Below, one piece after another: positions 12,268 to 24,497 of a stretch of 64,000 bases of DNA; the first letter of the stretch is position 1; each line of letters begins with the position of its first letter. A program made the translations under genes and the position numbers. The stretch is from Acanthopleura granulata (Eukaryota > Mollusca > Polyplacophora > Chitonida > Chitonidae): positions 29,221,943 to 29,285,942 of the forward strand of contig JABBOT010000005.1 in assembly GCA_016165875.1 (NCBI GenBank). The letters run 5' to 3'. Under the pieces are notes generated by a model. That model searched no databases and was not told where the DNA came from. It saw only the letters and a program-made list of their open reading frames with translations.

Positions 12268-12400
12268 TTTATTTATTTGCTTAACACCATAATCAAAATT
12301 TTTGACATTCGATGGAAGTCAGTTTTATAGGTGGAGGAAACCGGAGAACCCGGAGAAAACCGTGGACCTTTGGCAAGTTGTGAAGCACCTCTAGCGACTA
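12268..12400 (-). repeat. R2 SINE fragment
   Basis: TTTATTTATTTGCTTAACACC is followed by GTCAGTTTTATAGGTGGAGG, AAACCGGAGAACCCGGAGAA and CTTTGGCAAGTTGTG. The same core recurs at about 34.2, 53.7 and 60.3 kb. Confidence 0.7.
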
Positions 12401-12852
12401 GGTCGTGGTCTATTCCGAAACTTCCATATAGGTTCGACCGCAAAAAAAGAAAATATACCAATTCCTGAAGAAATTGTTGGTGGGTTCTGGCACCACCAGA
12501 CATAAAGATACCATACTGTGTGAAAATTGATCATTTCACGCGCTGCGTCTCGTCAGTCAGGGTAGAGACACTATAGTCATGGTGTTGACGATCAAAATGC
12601 TGGCCAGAGAGGATGACATTGTATTATACCAGATCTCCGAGATACAGTCGGGGTGATACTCAGTATCAAATGGAGTCTGTTGTTAGGATTTTTCAGACAA
12701 AAAGACACATGGGGCCAATTAAAGGATCAGTGTATGCAGTTTTTTTAATACATGTAGTTTGACTGTTTGCTTTAAACAAGAGTAAACAGCCAAACTATGC
12801 GCATTAAAAAAATTACGCAGTACACAAGATTTTGTTTTCTGGAAACCAGTCA

Positions 12853-12945
12853 GATTTCTTGGTGGAGGAAACCGGTCTTTATCTAGAATAAATCCCTCGA
12901 AAACCACCCAGATTTGAATCGACGAGATGAGTGAACGCTCTAACA
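12853..12945 (-). repeat. R2-like SINE fragment
   Basis: TTCTTGGTGGAGGAAACCGG is followed by TCGAAAACC and GATTTGAATCGACGAGATGA. The last part is a reversed B-box-like site. Confidence 0.5.
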
Positions 12946-13544
12946 TGTACCAAGTGTTATTATCATATGTATTAATAACTTAGGAGATTGGTGTTGAAAT
13001 TCAAGTCTTAAGTTTACATTTTTTTTCAAAGACGGGCCTCTCAAGAACCACAACCTTTATACAGGTTTGCTGGAATGTGGATGTACTGTACAAATTCCGT
13101 AACAGATACTTTAGCTATAAAGACGTCGTCTTTCATACATACATGTTGTATTATGTACACAATATTATGTCCACGATATTAATTATACACAATATACCAT
13201 CTTTGTTGGTGAATTCTGTACATACGGAAATGTAACAAAAATCTGTCAGTGTCTGGTTTCTGTTGAATTGTAAATACTATAAATTCATATATCAATAAAT
13301 ACCAATTTAATCGGATCGAATGAAATGACCCTACGTCAGATATCTGCGGAAAACGGAAAGGATGAATCAAAATAAGTCTCCCGGATTTGTAGTAGTAACA
13401 CGAGGTTGTCCTGAGTCATGTTCTACAGGCTTCCGAGAAGTATATTCCCTGTCATTACAAAATTATACCCATACTGGTCTAGTAAAACATAACGTTATCC
13501 ACAGTATACGTTCATTACTATTCATACACGTTTTTGAGGTAATG

Positions 13545-13998
13545 GTAAATGTCTTCATCTTACACGGTCGCTACCATGAACATCGATTATGGAGAAAACA
13601 GTATCTACTGAGAACTTCCTGAATAGATGTTGTCATGCTTTGGGGCCGCTACCGTGAACCTATAAAGAAAACTATCCGTACTGAGAAATTCCTACGTTAA
13701 TCTGTTCTTGTTACAGGACGTTTACCGTGAACCCTGTTCATGTAGAAGACAATCCTAAGGTCAAGTTCCTACGCTATATAATGTCTTCATGTTGCACGAC
13801 GTTTAACGTGAATGTAAATGTCTTTATGCTACACGATGGCTATTGTGTACCCTGTATATTGAGAACACAACCAGTACTGAGAGGTCAGTAGGTTAATGTC
13901 TTCATGCTACACGACAGCTACAGTATCCCATGCATGAAGAAAACAATCTACAGAAGACTCCTGTGTAAATGTCTTCATGCTAAACAACAGCTATGGTG
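13545..13998. repeat. Degenerate ~84-bp tandem array
   Basis: AATGTCTTCATGCTACACGA, GCTAC/CGTGAACCC and AAGAAAAC...TACTGAGA recur in order five to six times with length variation. Confidence 0.7.
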
Positions 13999-14577
13999 CT
14001 ACGGGTTTCTTTTATTTCTTTTACCTACCCTACCTTCATGGACCAATGCGACATTCTTACTTCGCAAACGAGGCCATAGCAAACGTAGGCCTCTAACCCG
14101 CTTCCTTTCTAATTATGGACACACGTGACAACGTTTCCAGCTCGGCACCGCTTGATTAATGGAAGCACATTTGAATTTGTTTGCCTTTAACAAATGGATA
14201 TTCATTGAACAGTATAACTTACGGTGGTTATCTTTCTCATGATTAAACAAGATGTACCGTTTTGTTAAAGCAGATCGCCGATCATTAAGCACTCATAAGA
14301 ATCCTATACGTGAGGGGGAAACACCTCTCGTGACATCGTCTATCCGGCTGTTCTCAGTGGCTCAGTCTTTACGGTGGTCGTTGTTTCCCAGTGGCTTCAG
14401 GCATGACGCCACTAATGCGCGCGCTGAAGTGAACAGTGAACATACATGTATGTGAAGCTGTTCAAATGCCAAGTGCATGGATTAGTGACATTATACCTGA
14501 CGCCGTTAAAAAAAAGATTCCCCAATCTTGCATCCGGGCAGTCCAGTTACATCCATGGATAAAACTGAACACCGTCG

Positions 14578-14818
14578 TATATATTTATTTATTTATTTGG
14601 GGTTTTACGCCGTACTGAAGAACATTTCACCTGTATCACGTCGGCCAGTATTGTGGTGGGAGGAAACCTGGCAGAGCCCGGAGGAAACCCACGACCACCC
14701 GCAGGTTTCTGGTAGACCTTCCAACGTACCGTTTGGGAGGAAGCCAGTATAAGTTGGACTTGAGCTCACAGTGATTGGTACGAATCTCGAGATCATTACG
14801 CTGCGCTAGCTCGCCCCG
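14578..14818 (-). repeat. R1 SINE, near full length
   Basis: It runs from ATTTATTTATTTATTTGGGG through GGTGGGAGGAAACCTGGCAG and CCCACGACCACCCGCAGG to GGACTTGAGCTCACAGTGAT and the ATTACGCTGCGCTAGCTCGC head. On the minus strand the head shows A-box-like (TAGCGCAGCG) and B-box-like (GAGCTCAAGTCC) sites. Confidence 0.9.
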
Positions 14819-17096
14819 TCGTATATTAGTGGAAAATTCTCGAGTACAGGGTTAAGCAACGATCAGGGATAGAAAAGAATCAATGGTTAAGCCACTTCAA
14901 CAGTGCAGGAAATTTTGGCGAAAAGATTCCCCCCCCCCCCCCACTCAACACATCGAATATAAAAAATAAAACACACGAAAAAACAACCTTACATGTGCAC
15001 AAATTCTGTGTTAATATACGCAGTAAAAGCAGATAAGTCAGGTGTTTATACAGAGAACTTTATACGTGCGCTCTGGAGGAGTTATACTAAACTTCATCTT
15101 TTTAACATATCTATTGAGAGCGAACGATTGGGGACTGGCGTGTGCCTACTACGAAAATGGTCCCAAAAGGATACGTGTGTGATAAAGCCTGCTTGAGTCC
15201 AAACGATTGTGTGGTTTGCTCTACCCATGTAGATATTTATACAGCTGGTTTAAGGTGATGCGTGATTAAACACGCATTTTGGGTTCACCTATTCGGTGCA
15301 GTTTGGTATAGGAATGCATTTTTTCACCCGGAATGCTGAAACATGTACAAGACAGCATATACATGTAGCTTTACGATGGCTTCTTAGTTTCCTGCAGTTT
15401 CTTGCTTACATCTTTCTTAATACCTTCAATGGTCCAATCAAGTCACGCGATACTTATGCGACGAAACATTTGCGGTCCCCAACGCCTAGTGGGTCAGGAG
15501 AAAGCTAATGTATCCCTACTACAGGCTTATTCTGTTTTGCTAGCCGTCTTAGAGATATTGTACTGATGTTTCGGATAAGAGGAAATGTCTAGCCATTTAA
15601 CCAAATTTCCTTAACTTTGTTGGCCACAAACTGATGCAAACTTTGTCCGGACATGTATTATTATATATGGTAATCTAATGTGACAGAGCCTCCAATATAC
15701 TATATAAATTGTGTGACCAATGAAATAGGCCTACAGGGTCGTGTATTGCTAGTGCATATATGTCGGAATTCCTTAAATGGGAAATCAAGATTGCTATGCA
15801 TGCAAAATGTTTTGACCGCCAACTCAACGAGGGAGGAATGGATCGTAGTGTATTTAGGATAGTGGCGGACAGGCCTTCTGTTGTTGTCGTTCAAGTAACA
15901 TTTCCCTCATTTTAACACGTCGGCTTCCAGCTGAGGGCTGCATGTCAGCCGTCTGTGTGACTTCCAGGTTTCCCTTGTTGCGATATTTTCGCTGCCTTTC
16001 TATACCGCTTTATATCTGAAAGCTGATTAGTTAACTGTTAACATGTTAAGGCGCAACACACTTTACGTCCTTGATACTCTCAAAATCTGGCCTTTCTTAC
16101 TTAACACAGAGCGATATTCTAAACTTCACTTTTTTAACATATCTATTGGTGAAATATGCAAATGTACCAGAGTAAGACGGCTTATGTCAGGGTTGGGTCC
16201 CTAAGTTGCATGGTACGAAGCATTATTCATACAATGTAGAAATAATCACACAAATGTTTGCAAGCGACCTGTTTCCCATACTACTGATGACCTGTAGCAG
16301 ATTTGGTGTAACATATATATGGCCATTTCACCGACTTTCCGTAAATAGTTTTGAAACTGTGTCTTTAAATTTGTCACAGGCAATAGGACTGTTATTCTTC
16401 TGACCTAACGTGTAGTGCACATGAACAACACGTGTAAAGCTATAAATGGCAATGAGTAAGATGCTTTGACAAAAAAAAATGTAGATGTGTAATTGACTAA
16501 GAGTCAATGAAGCAAATTAAACATTAAATGTATTTATGATAGTTACTTCGAGGAACTGTGCTGTTTATGCCCTGGAACCCAGGTAAAGTGTTTTCAGGGG
16601 TGAACAAATAAAAACTCTCTGTCGCAACATTGTGAAATGTTGATTCACGACAAACTCAAGTCACACGTCTAAAACAACGAATTCGTACAGAGCGAGATAT
16701 ACTTAACCCAGGAGCATTAATAAGGTGAGATGAAAGTGTTTGCGGCATGATTGTCGCCAGTAAACCAACAAAGTCAATGGCTGTGACAACAATGTGAAAA
16801 GCATTAACTCAATGAACCAAACTAAAACACCGAGTCCATATGTTTGACGTTTTAGGCATTAAAGGGAGTATTCTATATGTCGGCCATGTCAATACAAAGG
16901 CAACGTGAAAAGAGAATTAATCGGAGCTTATGATTGGTTGACGTCGGAAACTGTACTGCAGCCTGATGCAATAAATCACGTGAGGTGTCATTCGATAGCA
17001 ATTAGACTGCTGAGGATAAAAACCACGTACCTGTACTTCATTCCTCCCCAGTGTTGATATACCCGCATCGCAAACTCTGTGCAGGCAAACTCCACC

Positions 17097-18113
17097 ATGG
17101 GAAGTTTAGTCGTACACATAGCTTTGGCTGTCGGCACCTGTACCACAAACGTCCTCTTCATCTGCGGCGTGGGCAGAAAAAAGCGTTTACGAACGACAAC
17201 AAATCTGATTCTTCTCTCAATGGCGGTAGCCGACCTCTTCGTCGGGATATTTGTGACACCCGCAATGGGGATATTCTCCACCATTCGGTTTGAGGTTGAG
17301 CACGCCTACATCTGTGCATGTGTTCATTCTGTGCTGCTGTATTTCATAATCGTCTCTTTATCGCACGTCGTCTTAGTAGCAGTTGAAAGGTTTCTCTCCT
17401 TCGTCTACCCACTGCGCTACCCAGTCATATTTACACACAAACGTTTGTATAAGAGTATCGCCTTATGTTGGATAGCCCCGTTGGTGGTAACAATATCACC
17501 GGCTGTTGGCTGGTACGAGGACTGGTCAGCGTCCCAAACTCTGAAGCAGGTCGACACGTCCATCAATGGCACGGAGGACTTCAACCTAACCGTTGTCATG
17601 TTGAATAAGTGCGAGGTGAAGCACATCGTATCCTGCACCTTTACCTTCTTAGTATCCGGCATCGTGGGCCTCGTCTTCATCACCATGACTTACTTCCACC
17701 TGAGGATACTTTGTGTAACAGTCCGCCAAATTAGGAAACACCGACAACCGTCTGGCACATCTGGGTTAAACGGATCTGCTCAAAGATCTAACTGGGCCTG
17801 GTTCAAGAAGGAGGCCCGGGCATTCTTCCTGGTCATGTTTGTGGTTGACTATTTCTTGTTGTCTTGGAGCCCTGTCGGTGCCCTGGTATTCGTTGGATGT
17901 CTAATTCATCAGTCTACTATTCCAGACTGGATGTTTAAAGTTTTTCCTCTTCTGGCAATGACCAATTCCGCTCTGAATCCCATAGTCTATGGTCTGGCTA
18001 AACGAGATATACGTAGGTACCTGTTTGGGATGCTCTGTGGAAAAACTGGAAAATACAAGAAGCAGGGCATGAGCAAAAGTCCCGTACTGTGTTGTGACCA
18101 TAGGAAACTGTGA
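17097..18113 (+). CDS. Class A (rhodopsin-family) GPCR, adenosine-receptor-like, intronless
   Basis: The 338-residue protein has seven hydrophobic segments in one exon. The ATG at 17097 sits in a strong context (TCCACCATGGG), and an in-frame TGA lies upstream at 17055, so the GTG-initiated extension is rejected. Landmarks are N18 in TM1, D46 in TM2 (MAVADL), E97-R98-F99 where DRY is usual, followed by YPLRY, W125 in TM4, C172 in the second extracellular loop with likely partner C73 or C75, S256-W257-S258-P259 in TM6 where CWxP is usual, and N294-P-I-V-Y298 in TM7. Potential N-glycosylation sites NGT and NLT lie in extracellular loop 2. PLRYPVIFTHKR and the following WIAPLVV...P..GW pattern resemble adenosine receptors. 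The ligand is not provable from sequence. It is expected to be a seven-pass plasma-membrane receptor signalling through heterotrimeric G proteins. Confidence 0.88.
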   Translation: MGSLVVHIALAVGTCTTNVLFICGVGRKKRLRTTTNLILLSMAVADLFVGIFVTPAMGIFSTIRFEVEHAYICACVHSVLLYFIIVSLSHVVLVAVERFLSFVYPLRYPVIFTHKRLYKSIALCWIAPLVVTISPAVGWYEDWSASQTLKQVDTSINGTEDFNLTVVMLNKCEVKHIVSCTFTFLVSGIVGLVFITMTYFHLRILCVTVRQIRKHRQPSGTSGLNGSAQRSNWAWFKKEARAFFLVMFVVDYFLLSWSPVGALVFVGCLIHQSTIPDWMFKVFPLLAMTNSALNPIVYGLAKRDIRRYLFGMLCGKTGKYKKQGMSKSPVLCCDHRKL

Positions 18114-19387
18114 GGCATTCAAAATCCGCTTTGAGGGTTGCGCGAGGAAATCTAGAAAACCGCAACATAGTATAAAGCTCTCCGATGAAAGCCACATATA
18201 TACAGGCCTGTAAGACCTTTGTTGTAGTTTATGGGCCTGGACCTGAAAAAATTTGTCCTTAAGTTAATACAATATTCACTTTGAGATAATGATATTCTTC
18301 GGTTAAGGGGAGTCTAACATATAGCATAGTAGAGCGTATTGTATGCAGGGGAAGCATGTCAAAGACAGACACTTATGCCAAAATGTCAAGCGTACTTGAG
18401 AGATGGACGACTAATCAAATAGTGTACCTGGAGCGTGTAAATCATGCATTTTGCCAATGGGTGTTTTTCCTGTCACCTATAAACGACCAGTACAAAAAAG
18501 AAATCTGTTCAAAGAATACTTGCAAGCCGTTTCCAGGACTAGAGCATGCAATCGTGATGGTGAAGAGCGACAGCCAGGTGCCCCCCCCCCCCCCCCCACC
18601 CTCGGAAGCGTAATTGATGTCTGTTTTGGTTTGCTTTTTCTTTGGCGGAATAAGTCACTTGCAACATTATTTTATTATATTCCCACAGTGTCTCCTTGTA
18701 GCAAGCAGGTGTCTGTGTGGGAGTGTCTGCATAGTGCCGCTTCACATGAACGCCATGTCAATTACAACAAACACGACACACCTAGTAGCTTTATTGTTTT
18801 GATTCCGGCTTAACCAAGCCTACAAGTACTCTCTCATGAGTGCAAGTACATGGTTAATGGCCGACTATGATTGTCAATTCTGATGCGCGATCGGACTCTG
18901 GAATGTGTCCAAGATACCGTGGACGATTTTCGTAAAATGTGGTTGTACACAATTTGCTGGTATTGTTGCTAATAATACAAATGAGATATGTCATGAAGTC
19001 GCATTTAAAGTCTTTAAAAGAAAGACACTTTGTCTGATAATGAAATTTCTTCATCACAAATTGTAAGGATATGTTTTAGTGTGGTGTGCAATATGTTATT
19101 TTAGCAAATGTTGGTCAACATCACGACCAATAAGAAAACCACAGTAGTATTTGTTTAATTATTTAGTCTCTGAGCAGATCAGAATTAATCCTTGTATATA
19201 ATATACATCATCAATTGTTGTTCCATTTGGTAAATGAAGTTAGGCTTTTTTTTTACACGAGGTATTTGATGAACTTGGTATGTAATAGTCTCAGACTATT
19301 TACTGAGCATGGGGGCTCGAAAAGTGTTCGAAAGTGTATTAAAAGGAAACTGAGGCTCAAATCTTAATTCTGGTCTTATTCTGTTAC

Positions 19388-19645
19388 CAACCGCTTCGTT
19401 GGCCTGGTGTTTAGAGAGTTCGCCTCGAGGTCGGGAGATGCGGGTTCAATCCCGGGGTGGGTCATTCCAAAGACTTTAAAAATGGCACCTCTTGCTGCCT
19501 CGCCTGGCGCTCAACACTGAGAGGTTAGACAAGGAAACAAAACTGATCGGCCCAGTGTCAATGCCATAACATGCCTGTGTATTCGACATGATGATCCAGT
19601 GGCGGCAGCACTTAAATCGAAGATAGCATATACATACATACATTC
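19388..19645 (+). repeat. tRNA-derived SINE of a third family
   Basis: The head has an A-box-like TGGCCTGGTGTTTAGAG and a B-box GGTTCAATCCC 40 to 50 bases later. A GC-rich body with TGGCGGCAGCACTTAAAT follows, then a (ATAC)n-like tail. It is the only clear SINE on the + strand in this half of the window. Confidence 0.8.
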
Positions 19646-20429
19646 TAAGCACTCAACGTCGTCGTATAACTGTAAAATTGTTAAGTATGAAGGTAAAACC
19701 CAAGCTTACATATTACATATTCTGTCACATTGCAAATGAAAATTAGTGTCAAATAACCTTGATTTCAGTCTTAAATCCTTTAACACCTCTGAGGAAATGA
19801 GCCCACAAAAATCAGGTATTAGATAAGGGACTTCTAGGTCTCATTATTCCACGGACAAGTAAGGAATCACAGACAAGGAATCTCACGATCTCACAGACAG
19901 GGAATTGGTCCCGGATCTCATGATCTCCCAGCCATGAAATTAGTTCCAGATCTCACAGACACTTAAGGAATTGGTGCATGATCCAAGCTCTCATTATCCC
20001 ACAGACAAGTAACGAACTAGTACCAGAGCCCATGATACCACAGAGAAGTAACAAACTGATTTGACACCTTACAATTTCACACTCGTGTAAGAATTAGAAA
20101 ACAAAAACTCAATAGCTACTGTTTCACATTGCAGGGATTCTGTAACCTGTAGCCCCTTTCTTGTCTTCAGTTAAGGTTATTTTGCTTCTGTTTCTGTCAA
20201 TGATTACTGTGAGCGACTGAATTTATCTTGTTGATATTTGTTTGGAGCCATTCCCGAGATCTTCAATGATACGGTGAGCTTTAATCTGGAGAAACCACTT
20301 TTCACAAGTTCGGATGTAAAATGTTATCTGCATGTAAAGCGACTTGTTTAGAACATATGATCGTGAGAACAAACTGGTTGGTGAGGAACAGGGATATAAG
20401 GCGAAAAAATCTGGTGTAACCCGAAAAGT

Positions 20430-21025
20430 GGTGATCGAGTTACTATCCATGAACACAACTTCAAGTCCCAATTGATCAGACCCTACACTGCTCGTATATA
20501 TATCAGTATAGTGTGCATAGTTAGATCCAGATAACTAGGTATCTCAGCCCACAGGCAACGTAGAGTGTTTCGGAATTCTTATAGGTTAGATAAAGCAGCG
20601 CAAATACGTCATCAGGGATGGGCGCAGAGTAGAGTGAGGGGACAGTTGTGTGTCGTAAGATTCCAATGTTTTCTTAGGTAGCCAATATGTCGGGCTGTCC
20701 CCGTAGGTGATAGATTGTTACAGATCCATTTAGGATTCGAGCCTACAGGCAAAATAGCAATCTCTGCTTTCTCCTCGCTACGTAGAGTAGTGAATTAATA
20801 GAGTATAGAGAGTATATTCTCCATTTCATGTGTCCGGGATTGCAGTGCCCCGATTTATGCAAACACTGCACGTTGCCTATGCGCTGAGATACCTAGTGAT
20901 CTGTTTCCAACTATGCACGCTTAATTAATATATATATACTAATACTAATATATATATATACAAGCAGTGTAGGGTGTAATCAATCGGGACTTGAAGTTGT
21001 GTTCATGGACGGTAACTCTATCACC
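20430..21025. mobile_element. 596-bp foldback (MITE-like) with ~140- to 165-bp arms
   Basis: The left arm (20430-20570) and right arm (20861-21025) are imperfect reverse complements. For example, the left CATGAACACAACTTCAAGTC pairs with the right GACTTGAAGTTGTGTTCATG, and AACTAGGTATCTCAG pairs with CTGAGATACCTAGTG. The ~290-bp centre has no coding potential. No clear target-site duplication could be fixed by eye. Confidence 0.75.
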
Positions 21026-21534
21026 GATATGTCAAACGGAAATTTGTACCTCGTGCGTGTGACTTTTGTCGCGATCGCCTCGTCCGTGATTGTCTGCACG
21101 TCAAATGAACATACATAGCAAACTAAAAGCATGTGCCTAATATGGTTTTTCTTCATATCTATTGCGAGCTCGCCATGCTTGTTAACGTCTTTGGAGCTGA
21201 CAGCTACAGGAAACAGAAAATTTATTCTTAAAACACTCGTTTCAACAGGAATCTATTTCTTCCTCAACTGAATTTACACCGAATATGAAATTGTTATCTC
21301 ATGCGGTATGGCTTCTGTTGCGAGCACCTCCTCTCCACCATTACTTTGCCAAATGTTATAATGGGATCAAAAAAAAAGCCGTTGCCAGCTACTGGTTTCC
21401 AGGAACATCGATTCGACTTGTCGAATGTCGGTCTCGACGCCTCTATTATTCAAGAATTCTTTTCTTAAATGATTGGTTCATGGGTGAGAACACCTATCTG
21501 TGGCTGAATCTTGTAAATTGGAGTTCAATAAAAT

Positions 21535-21622
21535 ATTTGTTTGTTTGTGGTATACGCGGCACTCCAGAACATTTCTCTTAGACGACGGCGGTCAGTATTG
21601 TTGTTGAAAGGAACCCTACTCT
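21535..21622 (-). repeat. R1 SINE 3'-end fragment
   Basis: ATTTGTTTGTTTGTGGTATA and GAACATTTCTCTTAGACGAC are followed by GGTCAGTATTGTTGTTG. It is truncated at the body. Confidence 0.7.
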
Positions 21623-21689
21623 GTGATGTATGTGCAACAGTCACCATTTGTCTGGTACATATATACTGTACTAATTTGCAGCGGCGCGA

Positions 21690-21928
21690 TGTATTTATTT
21701 GATCGATTGGTGTTTTGAGCCGCATATTCAAGAATATTTCACTTATATGACAGCGGCTAGCATTATGGTGAGAGGATATCGGGCAGAACCCGAAAGAAAC
21801 ACGCGATTATCCGCAGGCTGTTCGCAAACCTTCCCAAATACGATTGGACTGTGCTGGTCTTGAACTCACAGCGACCACATCCGTGACAGACGCCTGGGTC
21901 AACCATTGACCTGCATTAGCGCGTTAAC
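21690..21928 (-). repeat. R1 SINE, near full length
   Basis: It runs from TATTTATTTGATCGATTGGT through AAGAATATTTCACTTATATG and GGGCAGAACCCGAAAG to TCTTGAACTCACAGCGACCA and TAGCGCGTTAAC. Confidence 0.88.
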
Positions 21929-22424
21929 TTAAAATTTCAGATTTTCTTCAAAATATATATATCTGACTTCGGAGACAAAGTTAGGAAGTAGCTCTTGTTA
22001 TGTCCCTGTAAGAGACATGTACCTGACGACAACATGTATCGACAACTTAAAAAAGGACAGGCGCAACACTGTCTTAGAACAAACTATCTTGAATATGTTT
22101 ATTACGTAAAAAACAAAGGCCCCTCCTCCCTCCACAAAAAAGCAAAAAAAGCGACAAAAAACAAATAAACAAACAACCCCCCCCCAAAAAAAACAAACAA
22201 AGGAAAAACAAAACAAAACAAGAAAACAGAACATGAAGACACTTTAAATCACTGACTTTGTATTTTGCTTAATGGAGTCAACTTTTCTGACCACAATATT
22301 TACATGTAACTGTACAAAATAAAATATCTCCGACACACAGCATGATTATCTTTTGTTTATGGATTTACTTCCACTTACTGCTCACTCCTTTAAAAAAGAA
22401 TTAAACATTTACATGAAATGACTT

Positions 22425-22560
22425 GGTTTATATTTCACGCCATCCTCAAGACAATAAATTCAACTCCAGGTATATGGCGGTGGGCAAGTTTATTGTTAAA
22501 GGAAACCTGGTACAGCCACAGGAAAACCCGTGAACCTAGTCAGGTATCAGACAAACATTC
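22425..22560 (-). repeat. Degenerate R1 SINE fragment
   Basis: TTTATATTTCACGCCATCCT, TATGGCGGTGGGCAAG and AAAGGAAACCTGGTACAGCC are recognisable R1 segments. Confidence 0.65.
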
Positions 22561-24305
22561 TGACCTAAGGTCGTAGCCCTATTGAAACAAATCCATTCTC
22601 CAAGAGCTTAGAGATCTGAACTGAAGTACTGTTATGTTCTTTTTAATAAAAAATAATCAGTGAAAATGAAAATTATAAAAGGTACGAGAATACAGACTAG
22701 AGGTTATGCTGAGTGTTTCCAAATGTATGCCCTATTTCTGTGCAAAGAACATAAGCACACTGAAAGCTGAATCTCAAATATTTTCAGTGAAATTGTGTCC
22801 GCATGATAACACATTTCCTAAATGAAAAAAAGTCCACAAATTTAATCAGGTGCAGTTCACAGGGAGGAAAACTGTGTATCAAACTTGGAAGTTATATCTC
22901 AAATAGTTATTGAGAAATCGTGTTCTCAAATAACTCATACAAACACACTAACAAAGAGAGACATGAAAGAAGGACAGGTGCAATTCAAGACGCCCTTACT
23001 GCATTTACGAGGACGAAAAATATTACCATCTTGTCCAGTACTTAGAAGTCGATATTCGCAGGGGATATATAATACATATTGCTTACGAATAACTTTTAGA
23101 GAAATATGAGTGGCTTTTTATGGTAAAATGGACGAAAATAACGTTAAAATAAAATATGAAGGCAACTTGTCAACATGAAAGAGATGTTTTCGAGGTGATA
23201 TTTGTTGCATATACAATCCGAAGAAGTGATTTTCATAAATATACAAGTCTCCTAAAGGCCAGCTTTTAAAGAATTCAGGACCAGAGCCCCTTGTTGACTT
23301 TCAGGTCTTGTTTCTCTTTTATTTTTTACATATCATATGTGTAAGGTTGGCACTATTTTGTTTAAACAAAGTCCCTTTCCAAGGTACAGAATTAATCCTC
23401 ACCTCATGTGTCCATGTGACCACTGACTTCTTAAAAAGCCATGACCTGAGCTCAAACTCATGTTAAACTGTTAGCCCATCCAAGGAATACTACAGGGTCA
23501 CAGTGTGCTGTCAACTTTACCCACGGTGCCTTATTTAGGGGCCATGTAATCACATGGACAGTGAACTTTACAGTGTTCAGTGTCTTACGTAATTTTGTTC
23601 ATTATATTTCCTTTCATAAAGATAAATATAGCTTTAATCAGACTAATTAATCAGAAATCAAATTTCAAAATTGTATAAAATACAATTATTCATTGTTTAA
23701 ATGGATTAAAATAATCCATTTCCAGGCCTGGAGTACTAAAGAAATGGAAGCTGTCTAATATTATGAAGAAAGTCTGCACCATTTTGCGAAGGAAAAGGAT
23801 ACATACATTTATTATAGTTTCAGATGAACTCAACCTCCAGTTTGTACTTAACTAATATTCTCCATGTACATGTATCATAAATTCTCCGACACTCACCCTT
23901 TGCAGTTCTTCACATGACTGAAGGGCCTAAGATTTCCAGTGATATTTAAGGTGAACAATTCCAGTGGAGCTTGATAACAATCAATGACCACATTATTCTG
24001 CATCATACTCCTTCCGATGTTAAACACAGTCAAGTTTTAAAGTGTCTGGTAGATGAACAGCCAATAAACATGACAAAGCGTTCCATCATGAAGTTTGGAT
24101 CACTCTGAAATCTTCGCAATACACCTGAACTTTACATTATCCAAGACTGATGTTCATTATATTCAAGATCAACATATGAAAAGAAGAGTAACATGTTACA
24201 TGGAGGAATTACCAGGTACATGTATGTGCAATGTTAAAGTGTAGAGGATACAATACACTCTGAACAGTACATGTGCAGTGTATCTGACTCGATGACCATT
24301 GGGTG

Positions 24306-24497
24306 CTAGCTGTCTTTAGAAGTGAAATATACAGGTAATGCTATAGCCACAATTAGAACAGCCACAACAATGACAGTGATCAGAGTCCATTTAATGGCTT
24401 GCTTCCGTCTCTCTTGAGCAGCAGTTTTCAAAACGAAGGCCTCATAGCCGGGCACCTCTGATATCTCTGTATCCTGGCTAGTATCCCCTGGTGATTC
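24306..24497 (-). CDS. Terminal exon: transmembrane anchor and stop
   Basis: Read on the minus strand, the acceptor ATTCTCTGACAG precedes ESPGDTSQDTEISEVPGYEAF. A basic patch (AAQERRKQ), about 20 hydrophobic residues, and a seven-residue tail ending at TAG (24306-24308) follow. It comprises 63 codons plus stop and is phase 0 at its start. Confidence 0.82.
   Translation of the reverse strand, partial: ESPGDTSQDTEISEVPGYEAFVLKTAAQERRKQAIKWTLITVIVVAVLIVAIALPVYFTSKDS

Larger units (their letters stand above)
12171..17096. other. Spacer between the channel and GPCR genes
   Basis: No gene is supported. It contains two R2 SINE pieces, an ~84-bp degenerate array, one R1 SINE, a poly-C run (about 14931-14942) and AT-rich sequence. 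Confidence 0.6.
18114..24305. other. Spacer between the GPCR and the minus-strand gene
   Basis: No intact gene is supported. It holds a poly-C run (about 18581-18597), a tRNA-derived SINE on the + strand, short CTCACAGACA-type repeats (about 19830-20060), a large foldback, three R1 SINE pieces and AT-rich DNA. The part nearest 24305 should include the 3' untranslated region of the minus-strand gene. Confidence 0.6.

Noticed and set aside
17079..17096. Upstream extension of the GPCR starting at GTG
   Set aside because: Animals initiate at ATG. The ATG at 17097 has a strong context, and an in-frame stop lies just upstream of the GTG.
22090..22234. CRISPR-like or structured repeat impression from A- and C-rich runs
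   Set aside because: It is simple A-rich sequence (AAACAAAC-type) with a poly-C patch. There is no repeat-spacer pattern, and CRISPR is not expected in animal nuclear DNA.
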